Shown piece by piece: positions 1 to 5,970 of a stretch of DNA of 6,817 nucleotides (its first letter is position 1; every line of letters begins with the position of its first letter). Under the pieces are notes generated by a model. It had not been told where the DNA came from, made no database searches, and saw only the letters and a list, made by a program, of their open reading frames with translations. The translations under genes were made by a program, and so were the position numbers. This stretch comes from Pseudomonadota bacterium (GTDB taxonomy: Bacteria; Pseudomonadota; Gammaproteobacteria; Steroidobacterales; Steroidobacteraceae): contig JAKAFQ010000235.1 in assembly GCA_021817875.1 (NCBI GenBank), positions 1 through 6,817 on the forward strand, written 5' to 3'.

Positions 1-124
1 TGGCGAGCGTCTGGCTGGGACCGGCGTCACCGGCGGACTGCGCGAGCGCCGCTGCGGGCGCCACCAGCGCGGAGGTGAACAGGAACACGGAGGCGACGCG
101 AAACGCATGGCGGTCATGCAGCAT
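1..124 (-). CDS. N-terminal fragment of an exported protein (signal peptide; possibly an outer-membrane receptor)
   Basis: Read on the minus strand from an ATG at 124-122, this frame is open to the window edge and gives 41 complete codons. The peptide begins MLHDRHAFRVASVFLFTSAL and continues VAPAAALAQSAGDAGPSQTLA. It has a basic or polar n-region, a hydrophobic core of about residues 10-27, and an AxA-type signal peptidase I site (ALA before QS, residues 26-30). A purine-rich AGGGGAAA lies 7 to 14 bases upstream of the start (132-139, minus strand), which supports this start. A signal peptide followed by a short polar linker after AQS is common in TonB-dependent receptors of GC-rich proteobacteria, but the mature protein is outside the window, so that identity is only a guess. 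A periplasmic enzyme or binding protein would fit as well. It is divergent from the AraC-family gene. Confidence 0.6.
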   Translation of the reverse strand, partial: MLHDRHAFRVASVFLFTSALVAPAAALAQSAGDAGPSQTLA

Positions 125-541
125 GGAATTCTTTCCCCTGGGTGTCGTGGCGGCCGTCCGCGGCAGGGCAGCGAGGACCGGCGGCAGCGCCGATCGGGGT
201 GAAAGGCCCTGCGTCGTCTTGTGCTTTGCGCGGCGGGATGTGCTAGAGCGGTTCTGAGTCACGGATGCTCTCCGGCAAGGTGGTACCTGGGTGGTGCGCC
301 CGAGGGTGATTCGAGGTATCCGGGCGGCACAACCAGCGGCTGCAGATCATCCTGTGCCGCGGCGGGGGGCACTTGGTGGCTCGTGCCAGACGCTTGTCCT
401 CGCGTGCCAAAAGGCCGCGCCCGCGGCGTGCTCGCCCGGGGCGATGCCCGCGCCCGGTCGGAGCCTGCCGGCGGGCCGGCCGAATTGATTTCGCGGCACG
501 GAAAATGCTAGCGTGGTGCCGGTGTCGGGAGGGGACACTGC
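125..541. promoter_or_regulatory. Divergent intergenic region between the exported-protein gene and the AraC-family gene
   Basis: These 417 bases separate two divergent genes and must hold the promoters for both. Several open frames cross it, but all are rich in Arg, Ala, Pro and Gly, lack a recognisable domain and overlap one another, as expected of noncoding GC-rich DNA. A weak -35-like TTGATT at 485-490 precedes an AT-richer patch (GGAAAATGCTAG, 500-511), but no convincing -10 hexamer sits at the right spacing. I see no clear palindromic operator. The element GTGCC recurs near 354, 383, 404 and 516, which may be chance at this GC content. Confidence 0.4.
527..534 (+). promoter_or_regulatory. 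Strong ribosome binding site of the AraC-family gene
   Basis: GGGAGGGG ends seven bases before the ATG at 542. It is close to the anti-Shine-Dalgarno complement and fixes the regulator start. The overlapping longer frame that begins at 373 has a different reading phase and no family similarity. Confidence 0.75.
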
Positions 542-1522
542 ATGATCCAGAAAAATTACGGCACCTGCGGAGACTTCCAGTCCGGTCTGCGCGCCACCTA
601 TGGCTGCTTTTCCGTAGAGCCGATTCAGGTGCGACGGGACTCTGGCGTGGAGGGCGAGGACGACATCGCGCGGCAGGCGGGTTCGCCCGGGGGCTGGGTG
701 CACGTCGGCGCGCACGGGCCGTTCCGGGCGGTGGATGTGGCCTGCTCATGGGTCAGTTGCCGCCGGGCGGCGGTGTTGGCCCCGGCATGGAAGGATACGG
801 TGGGTATCGTGGTCGGCCTGGCGGGACGGCTGGACGTCGAGCACTACGGGCGGCGACAGTGCCTTGGCCGGTCGGATATCCTGCTGCTCGATACCCGCGA
901 GAACGCGATTTTCGAAACGATGGATGGATCACGCGTCGCGACGCTGCACATGCCGCGCAGCGACCTGGTGGGGGCCACCCTCGGCGGAGATGTCTTCGGT
1001 CGCGTGATCAGCGGCACGGAGTACACCGGCCGGCTGCTCGGGGCGCTGCTCCTGGCCCTCGCGGAGTGCGACGAGCACATCGAGCCTCGCGATCGCGACG
1101 TGACCGCGGAGGTGGTCGTTTCCCTGGTGGGTCAGGCCCTCGAGGGGCGCACACCGGAGGCCGCACGCTGCACGGACGTGTCCTCGCGGCTGCGCGCGAT
1201 GAGCGCCTGGCTGACGGATCACATTGGCGAGGCGGATGTGTCGCTCGATCGCCTGGCGAGGGAATTCGCCCTGTCCCGCCGCAGCCTGTTCCGGCTGTTT
1301 GCCCGCGCCGGCTGCACGCCCCAGAGCTGGATCCGCGAGCAGCGCCTGGAGTATGCGCGCGAGCGCCTGCTGGCAGCCGACAGCAGCGAGCCGGCCGTGG
1401 TCAGCCGCATCTGTTACGAAAGCGGGTTCAACGACCTGTCCACCTTCTGCCACAGTTTCCGCCGGCGCTTCGGCGTTCCCCCGTCGGCGGTCTGCGCGGC
1501 GCGGGCGAGGACCGCCAACTGA
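542..1522 (+). CDS. AraC/XylS-family transcriptional regulator
   Basis: This is a 326-residue cytoplasmic DNA-binding protein, the usual length for two-domain AraC regulators. The C-terminal third (about residues 215-318) is a double helix-turn-helix domain. The first unit contains VSLDRLAREFALSRRSLFRLF (233-253), with the family pattern of LA..F.LS.R.L.R.F followed by G.TP..W. The linker is IREQRLEYARERLL (264-277). The second unit is ISR-like: VVSRICYESGFNDLSTFCHSF (286-306), followed by RRRFGVPPSA. The I..ICYESGF..LS.F...F+..FG..P signature is diagnostic. Residues 1-200 resemble the AraC-binding-like N-terminal domain found in XylS/FeaR-type regulators, but this half is diverged and its ligand cannot be read from sequence. 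The protein has 11 cysteines, including C68 and C73. The start is set by a strong ribosome binding site. The O-methyltransferase gene follows on the same strand after 156 bases and is a plausible target or operon partner. Confidence 0.93.
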   Translation: MIQKNYGTCGDFQSGLRATYGCFSVEPIQVRRDSGVEGEDDIARQAGSPGGWVHVGAHGPFRAVDVACSWVSCRRAAVLAPAWKDTVGIVVGLAGRLDVEHYGRRQCLGRSDILLLDTRENAIFETMDGSRVATLHMPRSDLVGATLGGDVFGRVISGTEYTGRLLGALLLALAECDEHIEPRDRDVTAEVVVSLVGQALEGRTPEAARCTDVSSRLRAMSAWLTDHIGEADVSLDRLAREFALSRRSLFRLFARAGCTPQSWIREQRLEYARERLLAADSSEPAVVSRICYESGFNDLSTFCHSFRRRFGVPPSAVCAARARTAN

Positions 1523-1531
1523 GCGTCGCGG

Positions 1532-1543
1532 CCGCGCGCGCGG
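1532..1543. repeat. 12-bp CG-alternating palindrome just after the AraC-family gene
   Basis: CCGCGCGCGCGG is a perfect palindrome starting ten bases after the regulator stop codon. There is no T-tract after it, so it is not a canonical intrinsic terminator. In DNA this GC-rich it may have no function. The rest of the 1523-1678 gap shows no convincing promoter. Confidence 0.3.
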
Positions 1544-1678
1544 AGCGGCGTGCCTGTCGAGCGGTTGCAGGACCGCGGTGCCTTCAGAACGGACGGCTTG
1601 GGACCGATTCGTTCACGAGCACCGCGAGCCCGGCGGCGGCGGTCCAACGTCACGACACGATGGCAACGGAGATGACCC

Positions 1679-2680
1679 ATGCGTCCGGAAGCCGAGGAGC
1701 AACCCGCGCGCGCCGTACAGAGGCTCGCAACGGCCTACTGGGCCTCACGCTGTCTGCACGTCGTCGCGGAGTTGGGTGTTGCCGATCGCCTCGGCGACGA
1801 GCCGCAGACGGCCGAGGCGCTCGCGCGCGCCCTTGACGTCGAGGCGCAACCGCTGCATCGCCTGCTGCGCGCGCTCGCCAGCCACGGCATCTTCGCGCAG
1901 GATGGCGAGCGATTTGCGCATAATGACGCCTCGCGCATGCTGCGCAGCGCGGCGCCCGGCTCGATGCGGTCGTTTGCCCGCATGATGGGCCTGAAGGTGC
2001 ACTGGGATGCGTATCGCGAGCTCGACACGGTGCTGCGCACCGGGCAGCCTCCGATCGCCCAGGCCGCTCCCGGCGGGTTCTTCCGCTACCTGCGCGCCCA
2101 CCCGGATGAAGCGCGGGTGTTCGACGAAGCCATGGCGGGCAAAGCGGCGCTCACCATCCGGTTCGTCATGGAGCGCTACGACTTCCGTGGCTTCAGGATG
2201 ATCGGGGATGTCGGCGGCGGACAGGGCCATCTGCTGTACGCGGTCCTCGAGCAGGCAACGGCGGCCCAGGGCATCCTGTTCGACCTGCCCGAGGTCATCG
2301 AACGCGCCCGCGAGAGCGCGCATCCGCGCGTCCACTACGTCGGTGCGGATTTCTTTCACGATGCGGTCCCCGCCTGTGACTGCTACCTGATGATGACCGT
2401 GCTGCACGATTGGTCGGATGCGGAGTGCGCCGTCATCCTCGGGAACGTGAAGGCCGGGGCCCCGCGCGGGGCGAAGCTGCTGTTGATCGAGGGGGTGCTC
2501 GACCCGCAGGCGCGCCAGGACTTCAGAGTCGACCTGGATGTGGAGATGCTGGTGATGACCACCGGCCGCGAACGCACCGAAGCCGAGTGGCGCACCGTGT
2601 TGACACGCGGCGGATTTCGCTTGTCGCGCATCCTCGACGCCGGTCCTTTGGGCTCGATCATCGAGGCCGAGCCCGCCTGA
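1679..2680 (+). CDS. SAM-dependent O-methyltransferase (two-domain, CrtF/COMT-type)
   Basis: This 333-residue protein has the layout of the plant COMT/bacterial CrtF O-methyltransferase family, which transfers a methyl group from S-adenosylmethionine to a hydroxyl group, usually on an aromatic ring or polyene. Residues 14-110 form a winged-helix dimerisation domain, with LGVADRLGDEPQTAEALARAL and then LHRLLRALASHGIF, followed by the expected F..ND.S..LR. The catalytic domain has SAM motif I, DVGGGQGHLL (177-186), then FDLPEVIERA (201-210) and GADFF (222-226). The catalytic-base motif HDW is at 243-245 in LHDWSDAEC. The C-terminal RTEAEWRTVLTRGGF (299-313) is typical. All key residues seem present, so the enzyme is probably active. 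The ATG at 1679 follows GGAG at 1668-1671. The substrate is unknown. The neighbouring AraC-family gene on the same strand suggests it is controlled by or cotranscribed with that regulator (inference). Confidence 0.92.
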   Translation: MRPEAEEQPARAVQRLATAYWASRCLHVVAELGVADRLGDEPQTAEALARALDVEAQPLHRLLRALASHGIFAQDGERFAHNDASRMLRSAAPGSMRSFARMMGLKVHWDAYRELDTVLRTGQPPIAQAAPGGFFRYLRAHPDEARVFDEAMAGKAALTIRFVMERYDFRGFRMIGDVGGGQGHLLYAVLEQATAAQGILFDLPEVIERARESAHPRVHYVGADFFHDAVPACDCYLMMTVLHDWSDAECAVILGNVKAGAPRGAKLLLIEGVLDPQARQDFRVDLDVEMLVMTTGRERTEAEWRTVLTRGGFRLSRILDAGPLGSIIEAEPA

Positions 2681-2908
2681 CCGACCGTTCGGGCCGCGGC
2701 CGCGCATTTCCTCACTCGGAAGCCGATCGAGGAAGAGGGCGCCCACCCCGATCAGATTCCCCCACAACGGCCTGACGCTCCTGGCGTGCACCAGGTTGCC
2801 CGCTGCGGTTTCGTTCCCGATCCGGCGGATTTCCGGCATACGCCGCCCGGTGACCGTTCGCGTCAGATGGCACGGCGCTGCGCTGGCGGCTGTGATTCGT
2901 CCCGGGCG

Positions 2909-2920
2909 GTTCCGCGGAAC
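2909..2920. promoter_or_regulatory. 12-bp perfect palindrome, candidate operator
   Basis: GTTCCGCGGAAC is a perfect palindrome whose centre lies about 50 bases upstream of the proposed -35 element of xylBA. An even-length palindrome with a central CG resembles operators of LacI/GalR-type sugar regulators in general form, but no regulator is matched to it. A chance origin in GC-rich DNA cannot be excluded. Confidence 0.35.
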
Positions 2921-2960
2921 GATCGCGCACGCTGGGCCGGGGTGTGAGCGGCGCGCATCG

Positions 2961-3020
2961 TGATTGACGCGCCGCACGCGACGCCTCATCATTATGAATT
3001 CGATTACATGGCGTCAATCA
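2961..3020. repeat. 10-bp inverted repeat bracketing the xylBA promoter
   Basis: TGATTGACGC at 2961-2970 is exactly inverted as GCGTCAATCA at 3011-3020. The arms are 40 bases apart and their centres 50 bp apart, nearly five helical turns. The left arm includes the proposed -35 element and the right arm lies just downstream of the likely transcription start. This arrangement would suit a repressor that binds both half-sites or loops the promoter. Alternatively, because TGGGTTTTTT follows the right arm, a transcript reading through from upstream could form a large-loop hairpin ending in a U-tract. Confidence 0.5.
2964..2992 (+). promoter_or_regulatory. Predicted sigma70 promoter of xylBA
   Basis: TTGACG at 2964-2969 matches the -35 consensus at five of six positions. 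After a 17-base spacer, CATCAT at 2987-2992 matches TATAAT at four of six positions. Transcription would start near 3000, giving a leader of about 160 bases before the xylB GTG. This is the best promoter-like pair seen in the region and it overlaps one arm of an inverted repeat. Confidence 0.45.
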
Positions 3021-3030
3021 TGGGTTTTTT
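3021..3030 (+). terminator. T-tract after the inverted repeat: weak terminator or attenuator candidate
   Basis: TGGGTTTTTT directly follows the right arm of the 10-bp inverted repeat. A stem of ten pairs followed by six Ts resembles an intrinsic terminator, but the 40-base loop is far larger than normal and the stem is only moderately GC-rich. If real, it would end readthrough from the methyltransferase gene. The run may instead be simple AT-rich promoter DNA. Confidence 0.25.
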
Positions 3031-3150
3031 GGACGGCCGGACGGCAACCCGGCGCGCGGCGCGGACCAGGCGGAGCACCTTCGGGCCGTGCGGCTCGCCG
3101 CGGGCCCCGCCGGCCGGATCGTCTTCGTCGATCGTGACCCTGCGAGCGGG

Positions 3151-3155
3151 AAAGG
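3151..3155 (+). promoter_or_regulatory. Ribosome binding site that sets the GTG start of xylB
   Basis: AAAGG, preceded by GCGGG, ends six bases before GTG at 3162-3164. Together with the family-typical N-terminus that follows, it supports initiation at this GTG. The first in-frame ATG lies well inside the protein and would remove the phosphate-binding loop. Confidence 0.6.
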
Positions 3156-3161
3156 TTACGG

Positions 3162-4619
3162 GTGTATCTCGGCATTGATATCGGTACCTCGAGTGTCAAG
3201 GCGGTGCTTCTCGATGCGCAAGGGGTCATCGTGCACCAGGCCGCCAGTGCGCTCGAAGTGAGCCGTCCTGCGCCCGGTTTCTCGGAGCAGGACCCGGAGG
3301 CCTGGTGGCAGGCGACGCTGCGCGCCGTCGCGGCGCTTCCCGAGGGTGCACGCGCCGCCGTGCGCGCGCTGGGACTGTCGGGCCAGATGCACGGCGCGAC
3401 GCTGCTCGACGCCCGGGATCGGCCGCTGCGCCCGGCGATCCTGTGGAACGATGGCCGCTCGGCAGCCGAATGCGCCGAGCTCGAGCGGCGTGAGCCCGCC
3501 GCGCGGGCCATCACGGGCAACATCATGATGCCCGGGTTCACCGCCCCGAAGCTGCTGTGGGTGGCCCGCCACGAGCCCGAGCTGTTCCGCCGCACCGCAT
3601 GCGTGCTGCTGCCGAAGGACTACGTCCGGTTGCGTCTGACCGGCGAGCGGGTGAGCGACCTGTCGGACGCGAGCGGCACGGGCTGGCTCGATGTGGGCCG
3701 ACGGGAGTGGTCCGAGGCCATGCTGGGCGCGACCGGGCTCACCCGCGGCCACATGCCGCGGCTGGTCGAGGGATCGAGCCCCTGTGGCTCCCTGAGTACC
3801 CAAAGCGCCGAGGCGCTCGGGCTGCCGCGCGTCCTCGTGGCCGGCGGCGGCGGCGACAACGCCGCGAGCGCGGTGGGCCTGGGCGTGGTGCGGCCGGGAC
3901 AGGCCTTTCTGTCGCTCGGCACCTCGGGCGTGCTGTTCGTGGTGAGCGAGCTGTTCCGGCCGAATCCCGAGCGCGCTGCGCACGCGTTCTGCCACTGCCT
4001 GCCGCAGCGCTGGCATCAGATGTCGGTGATGCTCAGTGCGGCCGGCACACTCGACTGGATTGCGCAGATCGTCGGCTCCACCGACCTGCCGGCGCTGGTC
4101 AAGCATGCCGAGGCGCTCGGCCTGCAGCGGCATTCGCCGCTGTTCCTGCCCTACCTGAGCGGGGAGCGCACGCCCCACAACGACCCGCAGGCCCGTGGGG
4201 TGTTCTTCGGGTTGCGTGCGGATTCCGGCCCGGCGGAGCTGGTCGCGGCGGTGCTCGAGGGGGTGGCGCTCGCCTTCGCCGACGGCCTCGATGTGCTGAC
4301 GGAACGGGGCGATGCGGTCGGGGAAATCAACGTTACCGGCGGTGGCGCGCGCTTGCCTTACTGGGGCCGCCTCATTGCCGCGGCGCTGCGCCGGCCGCTG
4401 ACCTATCGCTCGGGCGGGGAGGTCGGAGCGGCTCTCGGGGCGGCGCGGCTGGCGCAGCTCGCGGCAGGGGAGAGCGAGGCGGCGGTGTGCGCTGCCCCGC
4501 CCGTGGCGCATGTCGTGCAGCCCGACGCCGAGCTGGCGGCGCGGCTTGCCAGCCGTCGGGGAATCTTCCAGCGCCTGTATCGGGATCTGAAAACCGTCTT
4601 TGTGGAGTTTTCCTCATGA
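3162..4619 (+). CDS. xylB: Xylulokinase (D-xylulose kinase), FGGY family
   Basis: This cytoplasmic kinase of 485 residues (E. coli XylB has 484) phosphorylates D-xylulose with ATP to give D-xylulose 5-phosphate, the second step of the isomerase pathway. The N-terminus MYLGIDIGTSSVKAVLLDAQG is the classic FGGY phosphate-binding start and carries the conserved Asp6. SGQMHG (73-78) is the xylulose-binding motif typical of xylulokinases, and ILWNDGR (93-99) follows. The first FGGY signature is around MPGFTAPKLLWVARHEP (123-139). AGGGGDNAASAVG (227-239) holds the expected catalytic base, Asp232. SLGTSGV (251-257) and the second FGGY signature from GGGARLPYW (393-401) complete the ATP-binding half. 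Translation starts at GTG. The stop overlaps the start of xylA by four bases (ATGA), implying translational coupling. No key residue seems missing. Confidence 0.96.
   Translation: MYLGIDIGTSSVKAVLLDAQGVIVHQAASALEVSRPAPGFSEQDPEAWWQATLRAVAALPEGARAAVRALGLSGQMHGATLLDARDRPLRPAILWNDGRSAAECAELERREPAARAITGNIMMPGFTAPKLLWVARHEPELFRRTACVLLPKDYVRLRLTGERVSDLSDASGTGWLDVGRREWSEAMLGATGLTRGHMPRLVEGSSPCGSLSTQSAEALGLPRVLVAGGGGDNAASAVGLGVVRPGQAFLSLGTSGVLFVVSELFRPNPERAAHAFCHCLPQRWHQMSVMLSAAGTLDWIAQIVGSTDLPALVKHAEALGLQRHSPLFLPYLSGERTPHNDPQARGVFFGLRADSGPAELVAAVLEGVALAFADGLDVLTERGDAVGEINVTGGGARLPYWGRLIAAALRRPLTYRSGGEVGAALGAARLAQLAAGESEAAVCAAPPVAHVVQPDAELAARLASRRGIFQRLYRDLKTVFVEFSS
4604..4607 (+). promoter_or_regulatory. 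Ribosome binding site of xylA inside the end of xylB
   Basis: GGAG lies eight bases before the xylA ATG at 4616 and is within the last codons of xylB. It marks the real xylA start. The same frame stays open far upstream (to 3557), but only as a shadow inside xylB. Confidence 0.65.
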
Positions 4620-5932
4620 GTCTGTTCTCCGACATCGCACCGGTCCGTTTCGAGGGTCCGGACACTTCGAACGAGTATGCGTTTCGCGTCTACGACAAGG
4701 AGCGCAAGGTGCTCGGCAAGCGTATGGACGAGTGGCTGCGCTGCGCCGTGTGCTACTGGCACTCGTTCAACTGGCCCGGACAGGACATCTTCGGCGCCGG
4801 CACTTTGCCGCGGCCCTGGCTGGGGGCGACGATCACCCAGGCCATGGCGGAAGAGAAGCTCGAAGCGGCGTTCGATTTCATCTCGCGCCTCGGGGTGCCG
4901 TACTTCACGTTCCACGACATCGATGCCATGGCGAGTGCCACGACGCCGAAGGAGCACGATCGGAACCTGAAAGCCATCGAGGAAAAAATGCAGGAAAAGA
5001 TGGCGGCAACGGGCATCCGGCTGCTCTGGGGCACCGCCAACCTGTTCAGTCATCCGCGCTACGCGGCAGGCGCTGCGACCAGCCCCGATCCGCAGGTCTT
5101 CGCCTGGGCGGCGCTGCAGGTGCGGGCCTGCCTGGAAGCCACCCACCGGCTGGGGGGCGGCAACTACGTGCTCTGGGGTGGGCGCGAAGGCTACGACACG
5201 CTGCTCAACACCGAGCTCAAACGCGAGCTCGATCACTATGGCCGCTTCCTCTCGATGGTGGTCGAGCACAAGCACCGCATCGGCTTCAAGGGCAGCATCC
5301 TGGTCGAACCCAAGCCCTTCGAGCCGACCAAACACCAGTACGATCGCGACGTCGCCGCCGTGTTCGCCTTCCTCGAGCGTTATGGACTCGCGAAGGAGGT
5401 GAAGGTGAACATCGAGGTCAACCACGCGACGCTCGCGGGACTCGATTTCGAGCACGAGGTGGCCGCGGCACGCGCCTACGGCATCTTCGGCTCGATCGAC
5501 ATCAACCGCGGCGATGAGTGCAACGGCTGGGACACGGATCAGTTCCCGAACAACGCCCAGCAGCTCGTGCCCGCCTTCGTGCAGCTCGTCGAGGATCAGG
5601 GCTTCACCAGCGGCGGCTTCAATTTCGATGCCAAGCTGCGCAGGCAGTCGGTCGATCCGACGGATCTGTACATCGCGCACATTGGCGGTATCGACACGCT
5701 CGCCAGGGCATTGCTGGCCGCGGCCGATATCGTCACGAGCGGCCGGCTCGCGCGGCTGAAGCAGCAGCGTTACCAGGCTTGGGAGGGCGAGCTCGGCCAA
5801 CGCATCGAGAGCGGTGCGATCGATCTCGCGGGACTCGCGGATCTGGCGACCGCGGGCCGCCTCGACCCGGCACCGCAGTCCGGTCGGCAGGAGCTCGCCG
5901 AGAGCCTGATCGCGCGGCACTGCAGGTATTGA
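4616..5932 (+). CDS. xylA: Xylose isomerase, class II (E. coli-like)
   Basis: This cytoplasmic TIM-barrel enzyme of 438 residues (E. coli XylA has 440) converts D-xylose to D-xylulose using two divalent metal ions. The active site appears intact. YFTFHDIDAM contains the catalytic pair His100 and Asp103. WGGREGYDTLLNTE (187-200) is the xylose isomerase signature. Metal ligands by family position are Glu231 in VEPKP, Glu267 and His270 in NIEVNH, Asp295 in SIDINRGD, Asp306 and Asp308 in GWDTDQFP, and Asp338 in FNFDAK; Lys233 is also present. The extra N-terminal region with YWHSFNWPGQDIFG (47-60) places it in class II rather than the shorter actinobacterial class I. It shares the ATGA junction with xylB and is the second gene of the operon. 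Product of this gene is the substrate of XylB. The gene ends 38 bases before the convergent monooxygenase gene. Confidence 0.97.
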   Translation: MSLFSDIAPVRFEGPDTSNEYAFRVYDKERKVLGKRMDEWLRCAVCYWHSFNWPGQDIFGAGTLPRPWLGATITQAMAEEKLEAAFDFISRLGVPYFTFHDIDAMASATTPKEHDRNLKAIEEKMQEKMAATGIRLLWGTANLFSHPRYAAGAATSPDPQVFAWAALQVRACLEATHRLGGGNYVLWGGREGYDTLLNTELKRELDHYGRFLSMVVEHKHRIGFKGSILVEPKPFEPTKHQYDRDVAAVFAFLERYGLAKEVKVNIEVNHATLAGLDFEHEVAAARAYGIFGSIDINRGDECNGWDTDQFPNNAQQLVPAFVQLVEDQGFTSGGFNFDAKLRRQSVDPTDLYIAHIGGIDTLARALLAAADIVTSGRLARLKQQRYQAWEGELGQRIESGAIDLAGLADLATAGRLDPAPQSGRQELAESLIARHCRY

Positions 5933-5945
5933 GCCCGCACCCGTA

Positions 5946-5957
5946 CGCGGATCCGCG
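5946..5957. repeat. 12-bp palindrome in the convergent gap after xylA
   Basis: CGCGGATCCGCG is a perfect palindrome in the 38-base gap between the xylA stop and the end of the convergent monooxygenase gene. It could form a four-pair stem with a GATC loop and act as a short bidirectional stop signal. There is no T-tract on either strand, so termination by this element is doubtful. Confidence 0.3.
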
Positions 5958-5970
5958 CCCGCTGCCGAGC

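Larger units (their letters stand above)
2681..3161. other. Intergenic region upstream of xylBA
   Basis: These 481 bases hold no credible gene. The small open frames on both strands lack domains, and those on the minus strand run straight into antisense of the methyltransferase. The region starts with a GGCCGCGGCC palindrome (2692-2701) that has no T-tract, so it is a poor terminator candidate. Its 3' half has a 12-bp palindrome, a sigma70-like promoter, an inverted repeat around that promoter and a T-tract, listed separately. The patch from about 2986 to 3030 is distinctly AT-richer than its surroundings, as expected of promoter DNA. The last 130 bases are a GC-rich leader with several short inverted repeats that could fold. 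Confidence 0.7.

Noticed and set aside
373..1836. A 487-codon plus-strand frame spanning the AraC-family gene
   Set aside because: It is in a different phase from the clear AraC helix-turn-helix signature and reads as Arg, Gly and Ala-rich sequence without a domain.
2692..2701. GGCCGCGGCC palindrome after the methyltransferase as an intrinsic terminator
   Set aside because: No T-tract follows, and short GC palindromes are common in this DNA.
1745..2992. A minus-strand frame with a natural-looking stretch (residues VRPLWGNLIGVGALFLDRL) in the gap after the methyltransferase
   Set aside because: The stretch, about 2785-2720, is more hydrophobic than typical shadow sequence. But the frame has no ribosome binding site I can recognise, then continues as antisense of the methyltransferase. 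A decayed gene remnant is possible but unsupported; a protein search of 2690-2840 minus would decide.
2960..3178. A possible leader peptide starting at GTG 2960 or ATG 3008 before xylB
   Set aside because: There is no good ribosome binding site, the sequence turns into low-complexity Arg, Ser and Thr, and it overlaps the proposed promoter and the xylB start.
3156..4511. A 451-codon minus-strand open frame opposite xylB
   Set aside because: Its composition is dominated by Arg, His, Gln, Ala and Gly, and it mirrors the well-supported xylB in phase.
4403..5920. A 505-codon minus-strand open frame opposite xylA
   Set aside because: It is antisense to intact xylA with GC-rich codons, and has no recognisable domain. 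Long antisense frames are expected where third positions are mostly G or C.
3557..5932. A 791-codon open frame running through xylB into xylA, which could suggest a fusion protein
   Set aside because: The first 353 codons are out-of-frame xylB sequence, rich in Arg, Gly and Ala with no domain. Family N-terminus and a ribosome binding site place the xylA start at 4616.
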